Source: Desulfoferula sp040751985 (GTDB lineage: Bacteria; Desulfobacterota; Desulfarculia; Desulfarculales; Desulfarculaceae). From it: a stretch of 64,000 nt of DNA. Every line of letters starts with the position of its first letter. Within the stretch, counting starts at the first letter, position 1. Shown here piece after piece: positions 41,100 through 49,692 of this stretch. A model generated the notes under the pieces. It saw nothing but the letters and a program-made list of their open reading frames with translations, was not told the DNA's origin and did no database searches. Location of the stretch: assembly GCA_040751985.1 (NCBI GenBank), contig JBFMFU010000054.1, positions 1 through 64,000 of the forward strand. Reading direction: 5' to 3'. Position numbers and translations under genes: made by a program.

Positions 41100-41981
41100 T
41101 TAATTTCGCTTGACCCCCAGTATCTGCATGGCCTCCTGCACGGTGGCGATCTCGCGCCCCACCTCCCGGGCGATGCGCACCATGCGCTCCACCAGCTGGG
41201 CGTTGCTCTTGGCCAGCTGGTTCTTGGCGTAGTAGATGTTGTCCTCCAGGCCGGTGCGGATGTTGGCCCCCTGGCACATGGCCATCACCGTGGCCGGCAG
41301 TTGGAACTTGCTGATGGTGATAACCTGCCAGGTGGAGCCGTCGGGGATGTGGTCCACCATCATGGACAGCAGCTTGGGCGTGAAGGGCATACCGCCCTTG
41401 ATGCCCAGCACCAGGCTGAAATGCACCGGCTGCCTGAGCACTCCCCGGCGCACCAGCTCCAGGGCGTTGAAGATATGGCTCATGTCGTAGCATTCGCACT
41501 CGATGGGGATGTCTCTCGCGTAGCTGCGCTTGATGAACTCTGCGTTCCAGGCGATGGGGTTGTCGAAGGTGCCCAGGTAGCTGAACTCGAAGGTGCCCAT
41601 GTTCACGGTGAGCATGTCGGGCTTGGGCTGGATGTCCACCAGCTCCATGCGCTCCTCCAGGGTGGCCGCCCGCAGGGTCCCGTCCGGCTGGGGGACACCG
41701 CCGATGCCGTTGCCCACCTGGGTGATGATGGGGCACTTGGCGTTTATCTTGCTGATGATCTCGGTGTAGACGTTCAGGTCGCCGGTGGTGTGACCCTTCT
41801 TGTCCCGGGCGTGGATATGGCAGACCGAGGCGCCGGCGTTGTAGCAGTCCAGGGCCGACTGGGCGATCTCATCGGGCTGCTCCGGCAGCGCGGGGTTCAT
41901 ATCCTTGCCATGGATGCCGCCGGTCTGGGCCACGGTGATGATCAGCTTCTCCATCTGCGCAACTTCCAGAGCGATCTGCAT
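41100..41981 (-). CDS. Beta-keto acid cleavage enzyme (BKACE, DUF849), copy 1
   Basis: 293 aa Zn-dependent enzyme. Members react a beta-keto acid with acetyl-CoA to give acetoacetate and a new acyl-CoA. Zn ligands: HIHARD (His-x-His) and the Glu in IRTGLEDNIYY. Further family marks are CECYDMSHI and QVITISKFQLP. GGGAGG lies 8 nt before the ATG at 41981. The second copy is only 43 bp upstream. The two differ clearly in sequence, so they probably have different keto-acid substrates or form a heteromer. Confidence 0.9.
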   Translation of the reverse strand: MQIALEVAQMEKLIITVAQTGGIHGKDMNPALPEQPDEIAQSALDCYNAGASVCHIHARDKKGHTTGDLNVYTEIISKINAKCPIITQVGNGIGGVPQPDGTLRAATLEERMELVDIQPKPDMLTVNMGTFEFSYLGTFDNPIAWNAEFIKRSYARDIPIECECYDMSHIFNALELVRRGVLRQPVHFSLVLGIKGGMPFTPKLLSMMVDHIPDGSTWQVITISKFQLPATVMAMCQGANIRTGLEDNIYYAKNQLAKSNAQLVERMVRIAREVGREIATVQEAMQILGVKRN

Positions 41982-42024
41982 CTGCCTTGCCTCCCTATCT
42001 AGAGATTGGTGCTCATCGTTTGGA

Positions 42025-42858
42025 CTATATCTTCCGCAGGCCCAGAATCTCCCTGGCCTCCTGGGGCGAGGCCACCTCCCGCCCGTACTCCCGGGACAGG
42101 CGCACTATGCGCTCCACGAACTGGGCGTTATCTTGGGCCAGCACTCCCTGCTGGTAGTAGACGTTGTCCTCCAGGCCCACCCTGATGTGCCCACCCATGA
42201 TCAGGCCCATCATGGACATGGGCAGGTGCCCCTTGCCGATGCCGATGACGGACCAGGTGGCGTCGGCGGGGAGCATGCCGTGCAGGTAGAGCAGGGTCTG
42301 GGGCGTGGCCGGCGCGCCCCAGGGCGTGCCCAGCACAAACTGGAAATGCAGGGGGCCCTGCAGCTTGCCCTGGTCGCGCATGCGCAGGGCGGTGACGATC
42401 ATGCCCGAGTCGAAGATCTCGATCTCGGGCTTGACCCCCTTGGCCAGCATCTGGGCCGCGGCCAGGTCCAGGAAATCGGGCGGGTTGCTGAACACCCCTC
42501 CGCCCAGGTTGATGGAGCCGGCGTCGAAGGAGGCCAACTCCGGGCTCAGCTCCAACGAAGCCAGCCGCTCCTGCACCGGTAGGTTGCGGCCGGCGATGCC
42601 CGAGGTGGTCAGACAGAGCACCAAGTCGCTCTGGGCCCGCAGGGGCTCCACCACCTGGCGGAACAGTTCCACGTCCTGGGTGCCCAGGCCGGTCTGGGGG
42701 TCGCGCACGTGGATGTGCACCACCGAGGCCCCGGCCCGCCAGCACTCCAGGGACGACTGGACGATCTCGGCCGGGGTGTAGGGGATGTAGGGCGAGATGT
42801 CGCGCAGGTTGCGGCTGCCGGTGATGGCGGCGGTGATGATCAGCTTTTTCTCTGGCAT
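42025..42858 (-). CDS. Beta-keto acid cleavage enzyme (BKACE, DUF849), copy 2
   Basis: 277 aa. Zn motif VVHIHVRD and RVGLEDNVYY with the Glu ligand. The body includes EIEIFDSGMIVTALRM and WSVIGIGKGHLPM. Tandem with copy 1. It lies 54 bp after the carboxyltransferase gene, which suggests that a carboxylation product, a beta-keto or 2-oxo diacid, is worked on by these enzymes. The pathway is inferred. Confidence 0.9.
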   Translation of the reverse strand: MPEKKLIITAAITGSRNLRDISPYIPYTPAEIVQSSLECWRAGASVVHIHVRDPQTGLGTQDVELFRQVVEPLRAQSDLVLCLTTSGIAGRNLPVQERLASLELSPELASFDAGSINLGGGVFSNPPDFLDLAAAQMLAKGVKPEIEIFDSGMIVTALRMRDQGKLQGPLHFQFVLGTPWGAPATPQTLLYLHGMLPADATWSVIGIGKGHLPMSMMGLIMGGHIRVGLEDNVYYQQGVLAQDNAQFVERIVRLSREYGREVASPQEAREILGLRKI

Positions 42859-42912
42859 GTGCTTCTTCCGCCCGTCCTCAGAAATGCGCTGTCCCGAATG
42901 CCCGCCCCTGCC

Positions 42913-44358
42913 CTAGCGGAGCGTCAGGGACAGGCCCTTTTTTTCGATCTCAATATAGTTCGCCTGGTCCTGGCTGGTCAGCTCTTGAATCAAGGCCAGC
43001 ACCGGCTTGTCGCCGCGAGGGTACTCCTCTGGCGGCTCCCCGCAGGCCAGGACCTTGTCCACCGCCTCCTGGTTGGAGGAAAGCACCCGCAGCAGGAACT
43101 CCTCGCCGGAAAGCTCCGGCCCGAACTCTTGCCGCAGTTCCTCCAGGGAGCGTTCCGGCGGCTGCCAGTTGGCCAGCTCCTTGGCCCGGGGCAGCCTTTT
43201 GATCTTGGCCATCACCTCTTTTTCCACCGGGGCCGCCAGCTCGCCGAAGTGCCCCAGGGCGTACTTGATGATCTCGTCGGTCACGATCTTGTAGCGTTCG
43301 CCGGTGGTGTAGTTGAGTATGGCCTGGGCGCCCAGGTACTGGGACAAGGGCGTGACCATGATGGGGTAGCCCAGCTCCCGCCGGATCAGGGCTATCTCCT
43401 GCAGCAGCTCGGGCAGCTTGTCGGCCAGGCCCCGCTTGGCCAGCTCGGTCTGGTAGTTGGACATCATGCCGCCGGGTAGCTGGTGCTCGTACTGGAACAG
43501 GTCGAACTCCACCGGCGCGCCCGTGGCCAGGCCCTCGCGCTGGGCGATGTAGCGGAAGTGGTCGCTCATCTGGGCCAGGGCCTTCTGGTTCAGGTCGCAG
43601 GAGAAGCCCAGCCGGCGGGCGTTGCGCAGGATGTTGTCCACCGAGGGCTGCGAGGGGCCGTTGGCCAGCGGGGCCACGGCCGTGTGCACCGTCTCCACGC
43701 CCAGCTTGAGCGCCTCCAAATAGCACAGGGGCTCCAGGCCGGTGGTGCAGTGGCCGTGGATCTCCAGGGGGATGCCCGGCACCTGCTTGGCCACCGCCTT
43801 GACCAAGCTGCGCGTCCGCTCCGGGGTCAGAAGGCCGTCCACGTCCTTGATGAAGATGCGCTCCGCCCCGGCCTGGGCCATCTGCTTGGCCTTCTTGGCG
43901 TAGTATTGGTTGGTGTGCACCGGGCTGTGCGAGAAGATCAGCGCCACCATGGTGGTCAGGCCCGCGGCCTGGGACCACTTGATGGCCTTTTTTATCTGGG
44001 TCAGGTCGTGGCAGGGGTCGTTGATACGGATGCGGCGGGCGCCGGCCTCGGCGATTTTGAGCGCCCAGTACTCGGTCACCGAGTCCGGCACGTTGCCGAA
44101 GTTGCGCAGCACCCCGCCCACGATCAGGGGCGTGTGGGGCATGGCCTGGGCCATCAGGCGCAGGCGCTGCCAAGGGTTCTCGCCCAGGTTGCGCACGCAC
44201 CAGTCCATGCTGATCAGGGCCATGAAGTCCAGGGCCTCGAACCCCACCTGGTCGATGACCGGCGCGATGGGCAGCATCATGGAGGTGGTGATTCTGCCGT
44301 TCCACAGGCTCTGGGGCCCGTCGCGCAGGGAGGTGTCCACGAAGTAAACGCTCTTCAT
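42913..44358 (-). CDS. Biotin-dependent carboxyltransferase, pyruvate carboxylase / OadA type
   Basis: 481 aa DRE-TIM carboxyltransferase. SLRDGPQSLWNGRI opens the barrel, FIKDVDGLL holds the Lys expected to be carbamylated, LEIHGHCTTGLEP holds metal ligands, and FQYEHQLPGGMMSN is the PYC/OadA signature. The C-terminal PYC_OADA region follows, but no biotinyl domain is present. That is encoded separately at 45740. No membrane decarboxylase (OadB) gene is seen, so a soluble carboxylase working on a 2-oxo acid or related compound is more likely than a sodium pump. Changes in the barrel motifs (for example RDGPQS instead of RDAHQS) leave the substrate open. Confidence 0.88.
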   Translation of the reverse strand: MKSVYFVDTSLRDGPQSLWNGRITTSMMLPIAPVIDQVGFEALDFMALISMDWCVRNLGENPWQRLRLMAQAMPHTPLIVGGVLRNFGNVPDSVTEYWALKIAEAGARRIRINDPCHDLTQIKKAIKWSQAAGLTTMVALIFSHSPVHTNQYYAKKAKQMAQAGAERIFIKDVDGLLTPERTRSLVKAVAKQVPGIPLEIHGHCTTGLEPLCYLEALKLGVETVHTAVAPLANGPSQPSVDNILRNARRLGFSCDLNQKALAQMSDHFRYIAQREGLATGAPVEFDLFQYEHQLPGGMMSNYQTELAKRGLADKLPELLQEIALIRRELGYPIMVTPLSQYLGAQAILNYTTGERYKIVTDEIIKYALGHFGELAAPVEKEVMAKIKRLPRAKELANWQPPERSLEELRQEFGPELSGEEFLLRVLSSNQEAVDKVLACGEPPEEYPRGDKPVLALIQELTSQDQANYIEIEKKGLSLTLR

Positions 44359-44367
44359 AGAAGTCCC

Positions 44368-45723
44368 TCAGTCACCGGTGCAGAATTGGTTTTCCAGCCA
44401 GCGGGTGTGGATCCGGCCGGCCACGAAGTCCGGGTGGTCCATCACTGCGGCCAGGAAAGGGATGGTGGTGTCTATGCCCGCCACCTGGAACTGGCCCAGG
44501 GCCGCCCGCATGCGCGCCAGGGCCTGGGCGCGGTCGCGGCCCACGGCGATGACCTTGGCCAGCAGCGAGTCGTAGAAGGGCGGCACCGCGTAGCCGGAGT
44601 GGCAGTGGGTGTCCACGCGCACGCCCTCCACCTCCGGCGCTCGCCACTGCCCGATCCGGCCCGGCGAGGGCCGGAAGCCGGCCTCGGCCAGCTCGGCGTT
44701 GATGCGGCACTCCACGGCGTGCCCGGCGTAGCGCACCTGCTCCTGGCTCAGGCGCAGCGGCTCGCCCGCGGCAATGCGCAGCTGCTCCTGCACCAGGTCC
44801 ACGCCGGTGATCATCTCGGTCACCGGGTGCTCCACCTGGATGCGGGTGTTCATCTCCAGGAAGTAGAACCTGCCGCTGTCCTGATCCAGTACGAACTCCA
44901 CAGTGCCGGCGCTCTGGTAGCCGATGTGGCGGGTTATGCTCAGGGCCGCCCGGCATATCTCCTCGCGCAGCTTGGCCGTGACCACCGGCGAGAGGGACTC
45001 CTCCACCATCTTCTGGTAGCGGCGCTGCACCGAGCAGTCCCGCTCGAACAGATGGATGGCATTGCCCTGGGCGTCGGCCAGGACCTGCACCTCTATGTGC
45101 CGGGCGTTGGGTATGAAGCGCTCCAGATACAGGCGTTCGTCGGCAAAGGCGGCCCTGGCCTCGGCCGAGGCCTCCAGGAACACGGTTTTGAGGTTCTCAG
45201 GCGCCATGGCTGTCTTCATGCCCTTGCCGCCGCCGCCCGCCGCCGCCTTGAGCAGGACCGGATAGCCCACCTCCTCGGCCGCGGCCAGGGCCGAGGCCAG
45301 GTCCTGCACCAGGCTGGAGCCGGGTATCAGCGGTATGCCCAGCTCCTGGGCGGTCCGGCGGGCCGAGAGCTTGTCGCCCATCCAGGCGATCTGCTCTGGC
45401 CGGGGCCCCACCAGGATCAGACCGCGCTCCGCGCAGGCCCGGCCCAGCTCGGGCCGCTCGGCCAAAAAACCGTAGCCGGGGTGCACCGCGTCGCAGCCGG
45501 TGCCCAGAGCCGCGGTGACGATGGCCCCGATGTTCAGGTAGCTCAGTGCCGGCGCGTGGGGCCCGATGCACACCACCCGGTCGGCCATCCTGGCCGGCAG
45601 GCTGTCGCGGTCCGCCTCCGACACCGCGGCCACCGTCTCCAGGCCCAGGGCTCGGCAGGCCTTGATGATGCGGACCGCTATCTCCCCGCGGTTGGCTATG
45701 AACACCCGGCCGATGCGGCTCAT
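44368..45723 (-). CDS. Biotin carboxylase subunit
   Basis: 451 aa ATP-grasp enzyme that carboxylates biotin with bicarbonate and ATP. Signatures: RVFIANRGEIAVRIIKACR, HPGYGFLAERPEL, LLKAAAGGGGKGMKTA, RDCSVQRRYQKMVEE and FLEMNTRIQVEHPVTEM. Normal AccC length. It is 16 bp downstream of the BCCP gene and 9 bp upstream of the carboxyltransferase gene. Confidence 0.95.
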   Translation of the reverse strand: MSRIGRVFIANRGEIAVRIIKACRALGLETVAAVSEADRDSLPARMADRVVCIGPHAPALSYLNIGAIVTAALGTGCDAVHPGYGFLAERPELGRACAERGLILVGPRPEQIAWMGDKLSARRTAQELGIPLIPGSSLVQDLASALAAAEEVGYPVLLKAAAGGGGKGMKTAMAPENLKTVFLEASAEARAAFADERLYLERFIPNARHIEVQVLADAQGNAIHLFERDCSVQRRYQKMVEESLSPVVTAKLREEICRAALSITRHIGYQSAGTVEFVLDQDSGRFYFLEMNTRIQVEHPVTEMITGVDLVQEQLRIAAGEPLRLSQEQVRYAGHAVECRINAELAEAGFRPSPGRIGQWRAPEVEGVRVDTHCHSGYAVPPFYDSLLAKVIAVGRDRAQALARMRAALGQFQVAGIDTTIPFLAAVMDHPDFVAGRIHTRWLENQFCTGD

Positions 45724-45739
45724 GATGGCGCGCGCCGCC

Positions 45740-46216
45740 TCAGTCCACCCGGGGCTCGATCAAGAAAAGCGGTTGGCCGTACTCCACCATCTGCCCGTCC
45801 TGGGCGCAGACCCTGGCGATGCGGCCACTGAGTTCGGCGGTGATGGTGCTGTAAAGCTTCATCACCTCGATGATGCACAGGGTGGTGCCCTTCTCCACCG
45901 CCGCGCCCTCCTCCACAAAGGGCCGCTCGCCCGGCTTGGGCGCCCGGTAAAACACGCCCAGCATGGGCGAGCGTATGGGCACCAGGCCCTCGGGGATGGC
46001 CTGCTCGCTCTGCGGGGCGGCCGGCGCAGGGCTGGCGCCAGCGCCCGTCAGCGAGGCCGGCGCAGCGAGGTTGCGCTCGGCCGTGGGCTCGCAGAAGGAA
46101 GGGCCCTTCTTGCTCAGGAACAGCTTGATGCCGTCCATCTCCAGGCGCAGCTCGTTGAAGCGCGAGTTGTGCAGCATTTTCATGATCTTGAGCACATCAT
46201 CCTGTGTAAGGCTCAT
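45740..46216 (-). CDS. Biotin carboxyl carrier protein
   Basis: 158 aa. AccB-like N-terminus, a Pro/Ala-rich linker (about residues 50-75), then the biotinyl domain with the biotin Lys120 in IIEVMKLYSTI (consensus EAMKM; here EVMKL). The thumb region SPMLGVFYRAPKPGE is AccB-like, although the carboxyltransferase partner is of pyruvate-carboxylase type, which is a mixed combination. It is first in the operon, about 120 nt below a sigma54 promoter. Confidence 0.93.
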   Translation of the reverse strand: MSLTQDDVLKIMKMLHNSRFNELRLEMDGIKLFLSKKGPSFCEPTAERNLAAPASLTGAGASPAPAAPQSEQAIPEGLVPIRSPMLGVFYRAPKPGERPFVEEGAAVEKGTTLCIIEVMKLYSTITAELSGRIARVCAQDGQMVEYGQPLFLIEPRVD

Positions 46217-46537
46217 TCTGGTCTCGCTTTCAACGTCAACTCATTGCAACAGCGGTTGATGACCGGTGAATAATGCCAGGGCCCCTGCCTGCTCAGCGGC
46301 CTTCAACTCCCAGGACGGCTGCGGGAATCAAAAGCAGGATAAATTTCTGCAAAATAGGTGCCGGTTTTTAAAATTAATAATTACAGGCAGTTAAAAAATA
46401 TGGCTTAGTATGGGGTTGGGTTGTGTCCACCAAAGATACATTTCCAAACGTATTATGTAAAAAACATGTACATAGTCTCAGGCCATCTTTTGGCCAGTTC
46501 AGCCAGGGCGATTCGCGTCAGGGACCGGCGTCTTTGG
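46217..46537. other. Regulatory region upstream of the carboxylase operon
   Basis: AT-rich spacer carrying a near-consensus sigma54 promoter (46348-46363) and, about 150 bp above its start, GGCCA-TCTTT-TGGCC (46481-46495) as a possible activator site. No gene or RNA was recognised. Confidence 0.55.
46348..46363 (-). promoter_or_regulatory. Sigma54 (-24/-12) promoter for the carboxylase/BKACE/TRAP operon
   Basis: Minus-strand CGGCACCTATTTTGCA matches TGGCAC-N5-TTGCA at all fixed positions except the first base. GG and GC are 10 nt apart. Start predicted near 46337, 120 nt before the BCCP gene. Confidence 0.8.
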
Positions 46538-46567
46538 AAAAAAAGGGCCCCTCCACGGGGAGGGGCC
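46538..46567 (-). terminator. Rho-independent terminator after tctC
   Basis: GGCCCCTCC (46546-46554) and GGAGGGGCC (46559-46567) make a perfect 9-bp stem with a 4-nt loop. On the minus strand it is followed by seven T (46544-46538). It lies 22 bp past the tctC stop and insulates the sigma54 promoter below. Confidence 0.88.
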
Positions 46568-46589
46568 ATGGGGAAGGGCGGGACGCGCT

Positions 46590-47576
46590 CTACTTTTTCT
46601 TCTTCAACTGCTTGAGCAGCCCCTGCAGATACTTCTCGCGCTCGGCGAACATCTTGATGACCTGCTCGCGGGTCATGATCTTCACCGGGCTGCCGCTGGC
46701 CTTCATCTTGCCCAGGACCTTCTTATCGCCGAACATCTTGGGGAAGACCTCGGCTAGTTTCTTGACGATCTCCGGCTTGGCGCCCTTGGGCAGCACCACC
46801 CCGCGGTAGTTCACGCTGGAGTTGTCCACGTTGATGCCTGCCTCCTTGAAGGTGGGCACCTTGGGCAGGAACTCGTGCCGCTCCAGGTCGGCCACGGCCA
46901 GTATCTTGAGGCGGTCCTGGTTGCGGAAGGCGTCGGAGAGGTTATTGAAGCCGGCCTTGACCTTGCCCGCCACCACCGACTGCATGGCCGGCACCCCGCC
47001 TTTTTCCGGGATGTAGGTCAGCTTGATGCCCGCGGCCTTCTCCAGTTGCAGGGTGGCGATGTGGTGGCCCACGTACATGCCGGCGCCGGTCACGGTGATC
47101 TTGCCCGGGTTCTTCTTGGCAAAGGCCACGAAGTCCTTGACGTTGTTGAAGGGACTGTCCTTGGGCACGATCAGCACCGCCGGGTCGGCGCCCCAGTTGG
47201 CCACTGCCTCAAAGGTGTGGATGTTGTACTTGGTGGGGTACATGATGGACTGGGCAATGAAGTGGGGCACGTTGTAGGTGGCTACGGTGTAGCCGTCCTT
47301 GCTGCCTTTGTTGACGAACCAGTTCCAGCCCACCTGGCCGCCGGCGCCGGGCTTGTTGATGATCACGATGGGCTGGTCCAAGTATTTCTTATCGCCGGCC
47401 AGCATGGTCACGATGCGGGCCTGAAAGTCGGTGGCTCCGCCCGGCGAGTAGGTGACGATCATGCTGATGGGCTTGTCCGGATAGTTGTCCGCCGTGGCCG
47501 GCCCTCCCAGGGTCAGCAGCAAGGCTGCCGCCAACACTAACGCCGCCAATGGCCTAGAAAATCTCTTGCCTGCCAT
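46590..47576 (-). CDS. tctC: Tripartite tricarboxylate transporter substrate-binding protein
   Basis: 328 aa, Bug/TctC fold, with signal peptide (RPLAALVLAAALLLTLGGPATA). Family marks: YPDKPISMIVTYSPGGATDFQARI, VIINKPGAGGQVGWNWFVNKG and the conserved GGVPAMQSVVAGKVKAGF. It captures a carboxylate in the periplasm for TctAB. AGGAGG precedes the ATG. Last gene of the ligase-tctA-tctB-tctC unit. The order, with the receptor last, is reversed from many tct operons. Confidence 0.93.
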   Translation of the reverse strand: MAGKRFSRPLAALVLAAALLLTLGGPATADNYPDKPISMIVTYSPGGATDFQARIVTMLAGDKKYLDQPIVIINKPGAGGQVGWNWFVNKGSKDGYTVATYNVPHFIAQSIMYPTKYNIHTFEAVANWGADPAVLIVPKDSPFNNVKDFVAFAKKNPGKITVTGAGMYVGHHIATLQLEKAAGIKLTYIPEKGGVPAMQSVVAGKVKAGFNNLSDAFRNQDRLKILAVADLERHEFLPKVPTFKEAGINVDNSSVNYRGVVLPKGAKPEIVKKLAEVFPKMFGDKKVLGKMKASGSPVKIMTREQVIKMFAEREKYLQGLLKQLKKKK

Positions 47577-47675
47577 AACTCTCTCCCTCCTGCAGTGATT
47601 GTTCGCGGTCGCGGCCGGTGCGCCCCAGCCGGCGACCCCTGAACTATATTCCTCTCCCCTCCCTCCGGGCGGCCG

Positions 47676-48116
47676 CTACACCAGCAGGCCGCGGGGGGTC
47701 TGCACCTCCAGGATCACCTTGAAGAGCACGTAGAGTATGCCCGTAAAGACGGCCGAGCCCACCAGCCATTTGGCCGCCTGCTTGGGGTTTAGCCTGCGCC
47801 GGCCCATGATGTAGGTGACCGCCAGGAAGAACAGGAACGCCGACAGGTAGAACCCCAGGTCCTCGCAGACCAGCAGATAGACCACGATGATCACGAACAG
47901 CCCGCCCACCCGCAGCCAGGGGAAAGGCGGCTGCTGGGGCCGGGGCTTGGGAAAGATCAAGTGTTGCAGGAACAATAGGGCCGAGAGCACGCCCATGATA
48001 ACGATGATGGTGCGGGGAAACACCGCCGCCCGCGCCTCCTCGATGTGGCCCAGGGTGGCGTAGAGCAATACCGAGCCCGCCAGGCAGACCAGACCCACTA
48101 CAGCGTCGCGGTTCAT
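47676..48116 (-). CDS. tctB: Tripartite tricarboxylate transporter small membrane subunit
   Basis: 146 aa with four membrane segments (about residues 7-22, 32-50, 69-90 and 120-140). Typical TctB size and place. The ATG overlaps the tctA stop (ATGA), showing translational coupling. Confidence 0.88.
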   Translation of the reverse strand: MNRDAVVGLVCLAGSVLLYATLGHIEEARAAVFPRTIIVIMGVLSALLFLQHLIFPKPRPQQPPFPWLRVGGLFVIIVVYLLVCEDLGFYLSAFLFFLAVTYIMGRRRLNPKQAAKWLVGSAVFTGILYVLFKVILEVQTPRGLLV

Positions 48117-49639
48117 GAGCTAGCCTCCTTGGCCCTGGCCTGGGCCTTGGCCTTCTGGTACTGGCGCACCTCGCTGTAGATGCTGTAGCCCACCGAGGCG
48201 GCGCACAGGGCGATGATGATCAGATTCAGGTGGCCGGTGAAGAAATACTTGAATACGCCCACGTCGGTGTCGGCGATAAGCTTGCCCTTGAGGAAATTGT
48301 CCTCGGCGATGCTCCCCAGGATGATGCCCAGCACCACCGGCGCCGCCGAAAAGCCCACCTTGCGCCCCAGATACATCAGGGTGCCCAGGGAGAACATCAC
48401 CACCACGTCGTCGAAGCTGTTCTGCACGCTGAAGGTGCCGTACACCGCCAGCACCGTCACCGCCGCGGCCATCTCCAGGTCTGGCACCTTCATCACCGTG
48501 TGGGAGTAGCGCGACATCAACAGCCCGAAAATGCACATGGCTATCTGGGCCAGCACCAGGCTGGCGATGAAGGTGTAGGTGACCTCGGCGTGGGAGCGGA
48601 ACAGGTCCGGCCCGGGGAACAGGCCGTGGATCAAAAGCCCGCCTAAGAGCACCGCCGCGGTAGGCGAACCGGGCACGCTCAGGGTGAGCAGGGGTATCAG
48701 CGAGGGCCCCACCATGGCGTTGTTGGCCGACTCGGCGGCTACCACGCCCTCGGGATTGCCGGTGCCGAAGGAGCGGGGGTTCTTGCTGAACTTGCGCACC
48801 TGGTCGTAGGCGATCAACCCGGCCACCTGGCCCCCGGCCCCGGGGATGACCCCGATGATGGTGCCCACCACCGACCCGATGGACAGAGCCTTGACCTTCT
48901 TGAGGTTCTCGGCGAAGGTTCGCCAGAGGATGCCCTTCTGGGGCTGGAAGGACACCTCGTCGCGCTGCTGGAAGGCGGTCTCCATCAGGGAAAAGACCTG
49001 GGGCACGGCGAACAGGCCGATCAGGGCCGGCACGATGGACACCCCGCCGGTGAGCACGTCCAGGAACACGAAGCGGGGGGTGCCCAGCATGGGGCTGTAG
49101 CCGATCACCGAAACCAGCAGGCCGAACATGCCGCCTAAAAGCCCCTTGAGCACCGAGCCGGAGGTGAGGCCGGCCATGACCGTGATGCCGAACAGGGCCA
49201 CCCAGAACATCTCCGAGGGGCCGAACTCCAGGGCGATCTCGGCCAGGGGCGGGGTGAAAAAGATCATTATCACCATGCCGAACAGCCCACCCACCAGCGA
49301 GGAGATGAAGCAGAAGTAAAGTGCCTTCTGGGCCTGGCCCAGCTTGGCCATGGGGTGGCCGTCCAGCAGGGTGGCGATGTTGGCCGGGGCACCGGGGATG
49401 TTGATCAGGATGGCGGATATGGCGCCGCCGGCCACGGTGGAGGTGTACACCGCTCCCAGCAGGATCAGGCCGGTGGCCGGGTCCATGTGAAAAGTGAAGG
49501 GGACCAGCAGGGCCACGGCCATGGTGGGGCTCAGCCCCGGCGTGGCCCCCAGAAAGAGCCCCCCGATGGTGCCCAACACCAGCACCAGCAGGTTGATGGG
49601 CGTCAGGGCGTTGGGGAAATACTGCAGAAACTCCAGCAA
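48113..49639 (-). CDS. tctA: Tripartite tricarboxylate transporter large permease
   Basis: 508 aa, about 12 membrane helices. Signature blocks: GTIGGLFLGATPGLSPTMAVALLVPFTF near the N-terminus and GTIIGVIPGAGGQVAGLIAYDQ in the middle, plus GTGNPEGVVAAESANNA. The start codon is TTG at 49639 (TTG CTG GAG), preceded by GGGAGGAG, an uncommon initiator that may set a low translation rate. Confidence 0.94.
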   Translation of the reverse strand: MLEFLQYFPNALTPINLLVLVLGTIGGLFLGATPGLSPTMAVALLVPFTFHMDPATGLILLGAVYTSTVAGGAISAILINIPGAPANIATLLDGHPMAKLGQAQKALYFCFISSLVGGLFGMVIMIFFTPPLAEIALEFGPSEMFWVALFGITVMAGLTSGSVLKGLLGGMFGLLVSVIGYSPMLGTPRFVFLDVLTGGVSIVPALIGLFAVPQVFSLMETAFQQRDEVSFQPQKGILWRTFAENLKKVKALSIGSVVGTIIGVIPGAGGQVAGLIAYDQVRKFSKNPRSFGTGNPEGVVAAESANNAMVGPSLIPLLTLSVPGSPTAAVLLGGLLIHGLFPGPDLFRSHAEVTYTFIASLVLAQIAMCIFGLLMSRYSHTVMKVPDLEMAAAVTVLAVYGTFSVQNSFDDVVVMFSLGTLMYLGRKVGFSAAPVVLGIILGSIAEDNFLKGKLIADTDVGVFKYFFTGHLNLIIIALCAASVGYSIYSEVRQYQKAKAQARAKEASS

Positions 49640-49692
49640 GCCTCTCCTCCCTTGCTAAGACTCACCCCCCGTCCGTCCGGAACGGCCGGGCC

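Noticed and set aside
43483..45831. 782-codon plus-strand frame opposite the carboxylase genes
   Set aside because: Shadow of the carboxyltransferase and biotin carboxylase genes. No motif, and it crosses gene boundaries.
42913..46216. Oxaloacetate decarboxylase sodium pump
   Set aside because: No OadB-like membrane subunit is encoded, and a biotin carboxylase gene is present, so the set works in the carboxylating direction.
46421..46615. Small plus-strand ORF between tctC and the BCCP gene
   Set aside because: It runs through a convincing terminator hairpin into the antisense of tctC, and has no support as a gene.
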